DNA of 6,731 nucleotides from Actinomycetota bacterium. Lineage in GTDB: Bacteria; Acidobacteriota; Blastocatellia; Chloracidobacteriales; Chloracidobacteriaceae. Position numbers and translations under genes: made by a program. Below are positions 1-5,784 of the stretch, piece after piece. A model generated the notes under the pieces. The model saw only the letters and a program-made list of their open reading frames with translations. It had not been told where the DNA came from and searched no databases. The stretch's first letter is position 1, and every line of letters starts with the position of its first letter. The stretch is taken from NCBI GenBank assembly GCA_013298335.1, contig JAAFHI010000186.1:1-6731 (forward strand), written 5' to 3'.

Positions 1-940
1 CCTGCCCGTCTTCAACTTTCGCCTCCACGACGATGGAACCGCCGTCGGGGGTAAACTTGATGGCGTTCGACAGCAGATTCCACACCACCTGCTGAATCCG
101 GGGGCTGTCGATTAAAACGGGCGGCAGGTTGTGGTCAATGTCGATCTGAATCGAATGCCGCTTGTTGTGAGCGGCTGAAATCAGACTTTGGCAGGCGGAA
201 CGGATCGGCCCGCTGATATCGTTGGGCGACATGTCGAGCTGCATTGCGCCGCGCTCGATTTTCGCCAGATCGAGGAAGTCGTTCACCAGTTGCAGCAGCT
301 TTTCGGAGGCCGACTTGATCTGGTTGAGGCCGATGGTCTGCTGTTTTCCGTCCACGCCTTCAAGCAGCAGGTCGGTCCAGCCGATAATCGCGGTGAGCGG
401 CGTCCGAAGTTCATGCGAGATGTTCTGAATCATCTCGCCGCGCATCCGGTTGGTTTCCTTGAGGCCCTCGGCGGCCTGTTCGTGCAGCGAAATGTCGCGC
501 GCAACGATGACCCGCGCCGATTGTCCGGCATGTTCGGCGTGCAGAATCGTCAGGCTGACGTGCGTCTCGTGCTTGTCCTTGCCGAACAACTGGGTCTCGA
601 TGGGCGGCGGAAAGGAGACGTTTTCATCGTCGAGACGCAGCAGGCGTTCGATCCTGCCCCGAACCGCCGGCGGGTGCAGGTCGAAGACCGTCAGGCGGGA
701 CAATTCCTCGTCCGTGTACGCGGTCTCACGGCGCATCGCGCGGTTGGCGTCCAGAATGCGTCCGTCGGTCGGTGAAATGATGTAGATGAAGTCGGCGGTT
801 TTCTCGTACAGCTTCGAGAACTGGGATTCGGTCTCGGCGGCGGGTTCGGGCGGAACTTCGCCCGCCGGGCGGCGGCCACGAATGACCAATCCGACGATGA
901 CGAGAAGTTGCGCGATGCTGATCCAGACCCAGATCGTCAT
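1..940 (-). CDS. PAS-domain sensor histidine kinase (partial, C-terminus beyond left edge)
   Basis: Membrane-anchored sensor kinase of a two-component system. The minus-strand frame is open from 940 to the window edge (313 codons). Residues 3-20 form one hydrophobic segment followed by RGRR, which suggests an N-terminal anchor with a cytoplasmic body. Residues about 38-150 read as a PAS domain (DFIYIISPTDGRILDANRA). Then comes the dimerisation/phosphoacceptor helix with NISHELRTPLTAIIGW, putative phospho-histidine H176, and the start of the HATPase domain with the N-box WNLLSNAIKFTP (W287, Asn292). The G1, F and G2 ATP boxes lie beyond the edge, so catalytic completeness cannot be judged. The start is uncertain: ATG at 940 leads straight into the membrane segment, while an in-frame ATG at 991 would add 17 residues with poorer codon bias; neither has a good Shine-Dalgarno. 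The gene is divergent from ribD. The signal and partner regulator are unknown. Confidence 0.93.
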   Translation of the reverse strand, partial: MTIWVWISIAQLLVIVGLVIRGRRPAGEVPPEPAAETESQFSKLYEKTADFIYIISPTDGRILDANRAMRRETAYTDEELSRLTVFDLHPPAVRGRIERLLRLDDENVSFPPPIETQLFGKDKHETHVSLTILHAEHAGQSARVIVARDISLHEQAAEGLKETNRMRGEMIQNISHELRTPLTAIIGWTDLLLEGVDGKQQTIGLNQIKSASEKLLQLVNDFLDLAKIERGAMQLDMSPNDISGPIRSACQSLISAAHNKRHSIQIDIDHNLPPVLIDSPRIQQVVWNLLSNAIKFTPDGGSIVVEAKVEDGQ

Positions 941-1170
941 GGCGGGTGAAACGGAACGGGAATTTCGGATTTTTTCTGAGGCGAGCGCCATCCTAGCAGA
1001 ACCGGCACTCCGAAACTCTTTCTTTACGCCGGGCGAATCCAAAACGCAAGAAAGAAGACGTCGAAGCCATGCCGACGACTCGGTTGAAAAAACTGTGAAG
1101 ATGACTTGTGAAGCGTCCGGCAACCTGTGTACATAGGCAGTTTCAATTTTTCGTGTTCCGCTGGAGCCCC
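941..1170. other. Divergent intergenic region between kinase and ribD
   Basis: About 230 bases separate the kinase start from the ribD start, so promoters for both genes should lie here. I see no convincing consensus. A weak sigma-70-like pair for ribD could be TTGTGA at 1106-1111 and TACATA at 1130-1135 with 18-bp spacing, but the -10 match is poor. I did not recognise the conserved FMN riboswitch (RFN element) pattern upstream of ribD. Confidence 0.3.
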
Positions 1171-2274
1171 ATGCCGTCCGATTTCGATTTTATCCGTGAA
1201 ACCTTCCGTCTGGCCGAAATGGGCCTCGGTCGCGTCAGTCCGCGTCCGCTGGTCGGCTCGGTGGTCGTGAAGGACGACGAAATCATCGGGCAGGGCTTCT
1301 ATCATGAGCCCGAACTGCCGCACGCCGAGGTCTGGGCCCTGCGTGAAGCTGGCGAAGCGGCGCGCGGCGCGACCATTTACATCAACCTGGAGCCCTGTTC
1401 CCATCACGGACGGACACCGCCCTGTACCGAGGCCATCATCGAGGCGGGCATCGCCCGCGTGGTCGCGAGCATGCGCGATCCGAACCCGCAGGTGGACGGT
1501 CGCGGCTTCGACCGCCTGCGCGACGCGGGCATCGAGGTCGAATTCGACGTTCTCGAACAGGAAGGGCGGCGACTCAACGAGGTCTTTGTCGTCAATCAGG
1601 CGGAAAATCGCCCCTTCGTCCATTTGAAGATTGCCATGAGCCTCGACGGGCGCATCGCCACCCGGACCGGCGAATCGCAGTGGATCACCAGCGAGGCGGC
1701 GCGCGCCGCCGGACAATGGCTGCGCCACCGCTACGACGCGATTCTGGTCGGCATCACGACCGTCATCGCCGATGACCCGGCACTGACCGACCGAACCGGC
1801 GCGCCGCGCCACCGTCCGCTGGCCCGCGTGGTCCTCGATTCGACCGCGCGCCTCCCGCTTGAAAGCCGGCTCGTGAAAACGGCCGCCGCCGCCCCGGTGG
1901 TGGTCGTCACCACGTCCGACGCCGCGTCTGCGTCACGGCGGGCGGCACTCGCCGAGCGGGGCGTGACCGTGCTTGACGTCGCGGCGGATGAAACGGGACG
2001 CCCGAGGATTCCGGACGCGCTCGACGCCTTGTACCGACAGGGGCTGACGAGCCTCCTTGTCGAGGGCGGCGCGCAGACGGCGGGGGCATTTCTGGATGCC
2101 CGCGCCATCGACAAGGCCACCTGTTTCGTCGCGCCCCGCCTCATCGGCGGCAACACCGCGCCCGTCGCCGTCGGCGGGACCGGCATTTCCCGGCTCGAAG
2201 ATTCGCTCCGACTCGTCGATGTCACCGTCGAACACGTCGGTCCTGACATCGCCGTCACCGGATATCCAAAGTGA
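1171..2274 (+). CDS. ribD: Bifunctional riboflavin biosynthesis protein RibD (pyrimidine deaminase/reductase)
   Basis: Cytosolic enzyme for two steps of riboflavin synthesis: deamination of the diaminopyrimidine phosphate made from GTP, then NADPH-dependent reduction of the ribosyl side chain. It has 367 residues, the usual length for a two-domain RibD. The N-terminal deaminase domain (about 1-145) carries the zinc site: HAEVWAL (H51, catalytic E53) and PCSHHGRTPPC (C76, C85), then MRDPNPQVDGRG at 101-112. The reductase domain (about 148-367) shows KIAMSLDGRIAT (153-164), GESQWIT (167-173), ADDPALT, LVEGGAQTAGAFL (EGG 298-300) and VGPDIAVTG near the end. ATG 1171 is chosen because GGAG lies four bases before it and the RibD alignment begins there; a GTG at 1108 would add 21 unsupported residues. 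Odd point: the usual PNP motif before VG is PRP here (Arg25). No other rib gene is adjacent. Confidence 0.96.
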   Translation: MPSDFDFIRETFRLAEMGLGRVSPRPLVGSVVVKDDEIIGQGFYHEPELPHAEVWALREAGEAARGATIYINLEPCSHHGRTPPCTEAIIEAGIARVVASMRDPNPQVDGRGFDRLRDAGIEVEFDVLEQEGRRLNEVFVVNQAENRPFVHLKIAMSLDGRIATRTGESQWITSEAARAAGQWLRHRYDAILVGITTVIADDPALTDRTGAPRHRPLARVVLDSTARLPLESRLVKTAAAAPVVVVTTSDAASASRRAALAERGVTVLDVAADETGRPRIPDALDALYRQGLTSLLVEGGAQTAGAFLDARAIDKATCFVAPRLIGGNTAPVAVGGTGISRLEDSLRLVDVTVEHVGPDIAVTGYPK

Positions 2275-2350
2275 AGAATGCCAGTGACGGGCTCGGCCAT
2301 CGCGCGCGACCGGCGTTGAACCGCTCCCCGATGCCGAAGCGCGTTCCCCC

Positions 2351-2386
2351 ATTCTCCACTCTTCATCCTTCATTCTCCTCTTTCTT
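2351..2386 (+). repeat. Degenerate pyrimidine heptamer repeat upstream of ABC-F gene
   Basis: Heptamer-phased pyrimidine-rich DNA: ATTCTCC, ACTCTTC, ATCCTTC, ATTCTCC, then TCTTTCT. ATTCTCC recurs 21 bases apart (2351 and 2372). The other strand reads as GGAGAAT/GAAGGAT-type purine heptamers, the same family as the larger inverted repeat at 4311-4414. It ends about 9 bases before the ATG at 2395, so it occupies the place where a ribosome binding site would be expected and leaves that gene without an obvious Shine-Dalgarno. Confidence 0.7.
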
Positions 2387-2394
2387 GGGTTCTT

Positions 2395-4323
2395 ATGCTT
2401 TTCCGCTTCGACGACGTTCATAAAGGCTACGGCGCGCACGATATTCTCGAAGGCGTCACCTTTCAGGTAAACCCCGGCGAAAAAATCGGTCTGGTTGGCC
2501 GCAACGGTGCCGGGAAATCGACCCTGTTCAAGCTCATCATGGGGCTGGAGGCCGCCGATTCCGGGCGCGTTATCCGCGCCACCGGTCTTTCGCTCGGCCT
2601 GCTCGAACAGCATCCGCACTTCGAACCCGACCTGACGGTCCTCGACGCCGCGCAGAGCGTCTTCGCCGACCTTCAGGAGATGGAAGTCGAGATGCAGCGC
2701 ATCGAGCACGAAATGGCCGACCATCAGGGCGAAAACGACCTGCTGAACGACCTGCTCGAACAGTACAGCGACCTTCAGCACCGCTATGAAGAGCGGGGCG
2801 GCTTCACCTACCACGCGCGGGCCGAGGAAGTGCTGCTCGGGCTCGGCTTTTCCAAGGACGATTTCGAAAAGCAGGCGGTCAGCCTGAGCGGGGGCCAGCA
2901 GGGCCGCCTGCATCTCGGGATGCTGCTGCTCAAGGAGCCGGGCGTCCTGCTGCTCGACGAACCGACGAACCACCTCGACCTGAAGTCCGTCGAATGGCTC
3001 GAAGAATTCCTGCTGGAATACCAATCGGCTTACGTCGTGATTTCGCACGACCGATTCCTGCTCGACCGGGTGACCAAGCGCACCGTCGAACTCGACCGCG
3101 GCAAGACGCAGTCGTTCGAGGGTGGTTTCACCGAGTACATCGAGAAACGCGACGCCCTGCGCGAAATTCAGCAGCGCCATTACGAAAAACAGCAGGAAGA
3201 AATCGAGAAGACGAAGGATTTCATCCGCCGCAACCTCGCCGGGCAGAAGACCAAGCAGGCGAAATCGCGCCGCACGCTGCTCACCCGGATGGAGCGCGTC
3301 GAAGCCCCGACGACCGACCGTCCGCAGGGGAATTTCAAGATGAAGGACGTCTCGCGGACCGGCGAGCAGGTGCTCATCATGGACGATCTGCGCGTCGGCT
3401 ATAACGCCAAGGCGGTGGCCGGGCCGTTCAACGTGACGTTCCGCCGGGGCGAGAAAATCGGCATCGTCGGCCCCAACGGCGCGGGCAAGACGACGCTGCT
3501 CAAGACCCTGCTCGGCGATCTGCCCACGGTGGAGGGCGATCTGGTCTGGGGAAGCGGCGTCAAGACCGGTTACTACGATCAGCGGCTGGAAACGCTCACG
3601 CTCGACAACACGATCATCGGCGAACTTCAGCACGGGCACCTGCACGCGACCGAAGTGGAACTGCGGTCATTTCTCGCGCAGTTTCTGTTTATGGGCGACG
3701 ACGTCTACAAGCAGATTCGGACGCTTTCCGGCGGCGAGCGCGGGCGTCTTGCGCTGGCGAAGCTGATTTACAGCAAGGCCAACGTACTGATTCTCGACGA
3801 ACCGACCAACCACCTCGACATCGCTTCGTGCGAGGCGCTCGAAATGGCGATTACCCGCTATCCGGGCACCTGCATCATCGTTTCGCACGACCGCTATTTC
3901 CTCGACAACGTGGCGACCCGCCTGCTCTGGCTCGAACCGGGCGGCAGTCGTGATTTCGAAGGGTCGTACTCGGAATTGTGGGAAATCCGGCAGCAGGAAC
4001 AGCGCGAAGCGATTCGCCGTGAGCGCGAAGCGGCCAGTCAGCCGCCCCCGCCTCCCCCGGTCGTCGAAGCGCCGGTCACGGTCGCCCCGGTGAAGAAATC
4101 CAATCCGCCGAAAAAGAAGAAGAAGGGCCGCGCTACTGAAGCCATCGAGGCCGACATCGCCCGGACCGAAGCGAAGGTCGCCGAAGTCTCGAAGGCAATG
4201 GCCGATCCGTCCATCGCGGGCGACCAGACCCGATTTACCGAATGTCACACGAACTATGAAGCGTTGACCCGGCAACTCGAAGCCTTCTTCGCCGAGTGGG
4301 AAGAGGCGAATGATGAAGGATGA
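2395..4323 (+). CDS. ABC-F family ATPase with Uup-like C-terminal tail
   Basis: Soluble tandem-ATPase protein of the ABC-F group, whose studied members act on ribosomes during translation or affect DNA stability (Uup). There are 642 residues and no membrane segments. Nucleotide domain 1: Walker A GRNGAGKST (35-43), signature LSGGQ (164-168), Walker B LLLLDEPTNHLD with catalytic Glu189, switch His218. The linker (about 245-310), rich in Gln, Glu, Lys and Arg, matches the ABC-F P-site tRNA-interaction helices. Domain 2: GPNGAGKTT (359-367), LSGGE (444-448), ILDEPTNHLD with Glu469, His498. All catalytic residues are present. The tail (about 535-642) has six prolines at 550-555, a Lys-rich stretch at 567-579, then a predicted coiled coil resembling the Uup C-terminal domain. 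Start ATG 2395 matches the family N-terminus but lacks a Shine-Dalgarno. The gap from ribD is 120 bases, so co-transcription is possible but not shown. The final codons and the stop come from a repeat array. Uup versus another ABC-F subgroup is unresolved. Confidence 0.95.
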   Translation: MLFRFDDVHKGYGAHDILEGVTFQVNPGEKIGLVGRNGAGKSTLFKLIMGLEAADSGRVIRATGLSLGLLEQHPHFEPDLTVLDAAQSVFADLQEMEVEMQRIEHEMADHQGENDLLNDLLEQYSDLQHRYEERGGFTYHARAEEVLLGLGFSKDDFEKQAVSLSGGQQGRLHLGMLLLKEPGVLLLDEPTNHLDLKSVEWLEEFLLEYQSAYVVISHDRFLLDRVTKRTVELDRGKTQSFEGGFTEYIEKRDALREIQQRHYEKQQEEIEKTKDFIRRNLAGQKTKQAKSRRTLLTRMERVEAPTTDRPQGNFKMKDVSRTGEQVLIMDDLRVGYNAKAVAGPFNVTFRRGEKIGIVGPNGAGKTTLLKTLLGDLPTVEGDLVWGSGVKTGYYDQRLETLTLDNTIIGELQHGHLHATEVELRSFLAQFLFMGDDVYKQIRTLSGGERGRLALAKLIYSKANVLILDEPTNHLDIASCEALEMAITRYPGTCIIVSHDRYFLDNVATRLLWLEPGGSRDFEGSYSELWEIRQQEQREAIRREREAASQPPPPPPVVEAPVTVAPVKKSNPPKKKKKGRATEAIEADIARTEAKVAEVSKAMADPSIAGDQTRFTECHTNYEALTRQLEAFFAEWEEANDEG

Positions 4324-4414
4324 AGGATGAAGGCGGAAGGATGAATCAGACCGGGCCCTCATCGGGGAAATCCGGATTTTTCATCCTTCATCCCTCATCC
4401 CTCGTCCTTTCTCC
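4311..4414. repeat. Heptamer inverted repeat overlapping the ABC-F stop codon
   Basis: The left arm (4311-4345) is five purine heptamers: TGATGAA, GGATGAA twice, GGCGGAA, GGATGAA. The right arm (4380-4414) is five pyrimidine heptamers: TTCATCC twice, CTCATCC, CTCGTCC, TTTCTCC. The arms are inverted copies in the same heptamer phase and differ at 8 of 35 positions, worst at the outer ends. The 34-base loop holds GGGCCC (4353-4358) and a perfect 12-bp palindrome AAATCCGGATTT (4368-4379). The TGA stop of the ABC-F gene (4321-4323) lies within the second heptamer. The transcript could form a long hairpin that ends transcription or protects the 3' end, but there is no U-tract typical of an intrinsic terminator. 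Confidence 0.85.
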
Positions 4415-4458
4415 CGTGGTGGCGGAAACTCGATGCCCTTCGTCCGGTTCGAACGGGC

Positions 4459-4770
4459 ATGGACCCATTCCGGTTTGCGGTGCGATGGTTTGGACGCCCA
4501 GTGTGACGGATTGAACGGCCAGTGCGGTGAATCAGTCGCCGGGTGCGGGATTTGGTGGCCCGGTGCGGAACGTTTGTCGGTTGGTGCGGGGCTTCCTTCC
4601 TTCGGCGCGGTGGTTTGGTCGGCGAGTGCGGTCGTTCGATGTGCGGGTGCGAGGTTCCGGACCCCGGTACGCGGATTATGTCGTCCGGTGCGGGTGTTTC
4701 ATTCTCCGGAGCGCGGTCTCCGCCTGGGGATGACCGGTTTCGAGGTCCGGTGCGTTCGCTCGCCCGGACC
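4459..4770 (+). repeat. Array of about 15 degenerate units with 20-21 bp period
   Basis: A short motif, consensus GTGCGG then three variable bases then TT(T/C), recurs with striking regularity. Unit starts are 4480, 4501, 4522, 4543, 4563, 4584, 4605, 4626, 4647, 4667, 4688, 4709, 4729 and 4750; a weaker unit fits at 4459. Intervals are 21 or 20 bp, mean 20.8, which is two helical turns. GTGCGG is exact in seven units (4522, 4543, 4563, 4584, 4626, 4688 and, extended by G, within these) and varied elsewhere, for example GTGTGA at 4501, GCGCGG at 4605 and GAGCGC at 4709. T at unit position 11 is present in 13 of 14 units, and most units end in CCG or CGG before the next GTGCGG. The 20-bp steps break any reading frame, so this is not a coding heptapeptide repeat. 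The array ends 100 bp before the sigma-54 promoter. Function unknown; it could be a helically phased protein-binding array. Confidence 0.8.
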
Positions 4771-4802
4771 TTACGTTAAATTACGTTAAATTAAAGTAAT
4801 TT
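4771..4802. repeat. AT-rich 10-bp tandem repeat and 7+7 bp dyad
   Basis: TTACGTTAAA occurs twice in tandem (4771-4790), followed by a related TTAAAGTAAT. Overlapping this is a perfect inverted repeat, AAATTAC (4778-4784) and GTAATTT (4796-4802), separated by 11 bases. The block is sharply AT-rich against its GC-rich surroundings and directly follows the 21-bp array. Its centre is about 107 bp upstream of the predicted sigma-54 start site, a typical place for an enhancer-binding-protein site. The binding role is inferred from position and symmetry only. Confidence 0.6.
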
Positions 4803-4818
4803 CCTGATTCCAGACGGG

Positions 4819-4845
4819 TTTGGGGCGGATTTTCAGCGGGTTTTT
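4819..4845. promoter_or_regulatory. Helically phased T-tracts upstream of the promoter
   Basis: TTT at 4819-4821, TTTT at 4830-4833 and TTTTT at 4841-4845 are separated by G-rich DNA, with centres about 11-12 bp apart, so they fall on roughly the same helix face. Phased tracts like this can bend DNA, and they lie between the AT-rich dyad and the -24 element, where looping would occur. Only three short tracts are present, so the effect may be small. Confidence 0.35.
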
Positions 4846-4870
4846 CGGGTGAAAGGGCCATTCGGTGGTC

Positions 4871-4886
4871 TGGCACGGGCTTTGCA
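4871..4886 (+). promoter_or_regulatory. Sigma-54 (RpoN) -24/-12 promoter
   Basis: TGGCACG (4871-4877), four bases, then TTGCA (4882-4886) is a full match to the RpoN consensus TGGCACG-N4-TTGCW. The invariant GG (4872-4873) and GC (4884-4885) are exactly ten bases apart. With C4885 taken as -12, transcription would start near 4897, giving a leader of about 57 bases before the ATG at 4954. Sigma-54 promoters require an ATP-dependent enhancer-binding activator, which fits the elaborate upstream DNA. It also excludes a coding start upstream of the promoter for the downstream gene. Confidence 0.85.
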
Positions 4887-4953
4887 AAAGGGTGTTCGCG
4901 GGGTTGAAACAGCATCCCGCAATTACTCTGAAAGGAAAGTTTCACCCACTCTC

Positions 4954-5628
4954 ATGACCAGATATGAGAAGCGTCGCACCGAAATGCTCCAGCGCGTCCG
5001 CGCGTTCGGAATTACCCACATCACCGATTTCCCGGCGGAATCACTCGCCGGTCGGACCTTCGCCGAGGTCGGGCGAATCGTCGCTGAATTGTCGAACTTC
5101 GAAACCGGCCAGATTTCCGGCCAGGGTTTGAACCGGTCGACCGGAACGACCAAAGCCGTGGCCCGCGCGGCGGTCAGCGAGGATTTGAAAGCCATCAGCC
5201 GGGTGGCGCAGTCGCTCGAACTCGATCAACCCGGCATTGCCGACAAATTCCAGTATCCGCGGAGTGGCAGCGCCCGCGCGCTGCTGGCGGCGGCCCGTTC
5301 CTTTGCCGTCGAAGCCGCCGCGATCCGCGAACATTTCGTCACCCACGAACTGCCCGCCGATTTTCTCGAAGACCTCAGTGCCGATATCGCGGTGCTGGCC
5401 AAGGTCATCGAGGATCAAACCGCCGCCTCGGTCGAGTCGGTGGCCTTGAACCGTACGGTGGAATCGGTCGTGAAGCAGGGAATGCTCGCCGTCAAGCGGC
5501 TCGATGCCCTGGTCCGCAACCGCTTCCGGACGGATAAAAGTACGCTGGCGGCGTGGGCGAGCGCTTCGCGGGTTGATCGTCCGCCGCGCAAGGTCAAAAG
5601 CGCCGAACCGTCCGTCGCGGCGGCGTAG
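4954..5628 (+). CDS. Uncharacterised helical protein under sigma-54 promoter
   Basis: I cannot assign a function. The product is 224 residues, cysteine-free, without a signal peptide or membrane segment, and appears almost wholly alpha-helical. The N-terminus is basic (MTRYEKRRTEMLQRVRAFG). A Gly/Ser/Thr-rich loop follows at about 50-65, then LKAISRVAQSLELDQPGIADKFQYPR, an Ala-rich helix, HELPADFLEDLSADIAVL, a further helix ending VKRLDALVRNRFR, and a basic Pro/Ala tail. It seems to resemble a recurring family of roughly 200-230 residue hypothetical proteins in Acidobacteriota and related phyla; this is recollection, not a search result. ATG 4954 is chosen because an in-frame GTG at 4849 lies upstream of the sigma-54 promoter and would place it inside the gene. 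AAGGAAAG (4932-4939) is a purine-rich possible ribosome site, but 14 bases away is rather far. It is convergent with the oxidoreductase gene and apparently monocistronic. Confidence 0.85.
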   Translation: MTRYEKRRTEMLQRVRAFGITHITDFPAESLAGRTFAEVGRIVAELSNFETGQISGQGLNRSTGTTKAVARAAVSEDLKAISRVAQSLELDQPGIADKFQYPRSGSARALLAAARSFAVEAAAIREHFVTHELPADFLEDLSADIAVLAKVIEDQTAASVESVALNRTVESVVKQGMLAVKRLDALVRNRFRTDKSTLAAWASASRVDRPPRKVKSAEPSVAAA

Positions 5629-5712
5629 TGAACGGGAAAACCGGAAGGCGGAAAGGGAACGGTCCGGGATTTCTCCGTTCCGCTCACTTTCCGCTCGTTC
5701 CGGTTCGCCCAC
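5628..5712. terminator. Long imperfect hairpin between convergent genes
   Basis: It begins at the last base of the stop codon of the 224-residue protein. Three exactly paired blocks make one long stem: GGAACGG (5656-5662) with CCGTTCC (5675-5681), GCGGAAAG (5648-5655) with CTTTCCGC (5687-5694), and AACCGGAA (5639-5646) with TTCCGGTT (5698-5705). Outer GTG (5628-5630) can pair with CAC (5710-5712). The loop is 12 bases (5663-5674). As at 4311-4414, a purine-rich arm precedes a pyrimidine-rich arm on the plus strand. No U-tract follows on either strand, so it may be a bidirectional terminator or simply a palindromic intergenic repeat. Confidence 0.6.
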
Positions 5713-5728
5713 TTTGGGGCGCAGGAAT

Positions 5729-5784
5729 GCAGCCTCGGATTGAGCGAGCGTCAGCGAGCGGAATCCGGGGGCTACGAATCCGGG
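5729..5784. repeat. GCGAGCG / GAATCCGGG repeat element overlapping the oxidoreductase stop
   Basis: It contains two direct GCGAGCG copies (5744-5750, 5754-5760) separated by TCA, flanked by GGATT (5737-5741) and AATCC (5762-5766), which can pair. It also has two direct GAATCCGGG copies (5761-5769, 5776-5784). Elements of this look are common dispersed intergenic repeats in some GC-rich phyla, notably Planctomycetota, as far as I recall. The right GAATCCGGG copy lies in the last codons of the minus-strand oxidoreductase gene, whose TAG (5772-5774) sits between the two copies. Confidence 0.6.

Noticed and set aside
188..775. 195-codon plus-strand open frame opposite the histidine kinase
   Set aside because: It is antisense to a clear PAS/HisKA coding region and shows no recognisable domain.
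1108..1170. GTG 1108 as the RibD start
   Set aside because: The extra 21 residues match nothing in RibD, and ATG 1171 has GGAG just upstream.
1024..1812. 262-codon minus-strand open frame opposite ribD
   Set aside because: It is a shadow of RibD and would overlap the zinc-site coding region with no domain of its own.
1933..3645. 570-codon minus-strand open frame opposite ribD and the ABC-F gene
   Set aside because: It is a mirror of GC-rich codon bias on the true genes, with low-complexity content, and it reads through the heptamer repeat. Both plus-strand genes have full conserved motifs.
4459..4770. CRISPR array
   Set aside because: Units are contiguous and degenerate, with no conserved repeat separated by unique 30-40 bp spacers and no cas genes nearby.
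4433..4789. 118-codon plus-strand frame with Cys-containing heptapeptides (CDGLDAQ, CDGLNGQ)
   Set aside because: The peptide periodicity is a by-product of the 21-bp DNA array. The 20-bp steps at 4543, 4647 and 4709 shift the frame, and no ribosome site or conserved protein is visible.
4459..4802. Plasmid-type replication origin (iterons plus AT-rich island)
   Set aside because: The layout is suggestive, but there is no initiator gene or DnaA box cluster, and the flanking genes are ordinary chromosomal ones. The adjacent sigma-54 promoter gives a simpler explanation.
4849..4953. GTG 4849 as an upstream start for the 224-residue protein
   Set aside because: The sigma-54 promoter at 4871-4886 would lie inside the gene, and the extra 35 residues look non-conserved in character.
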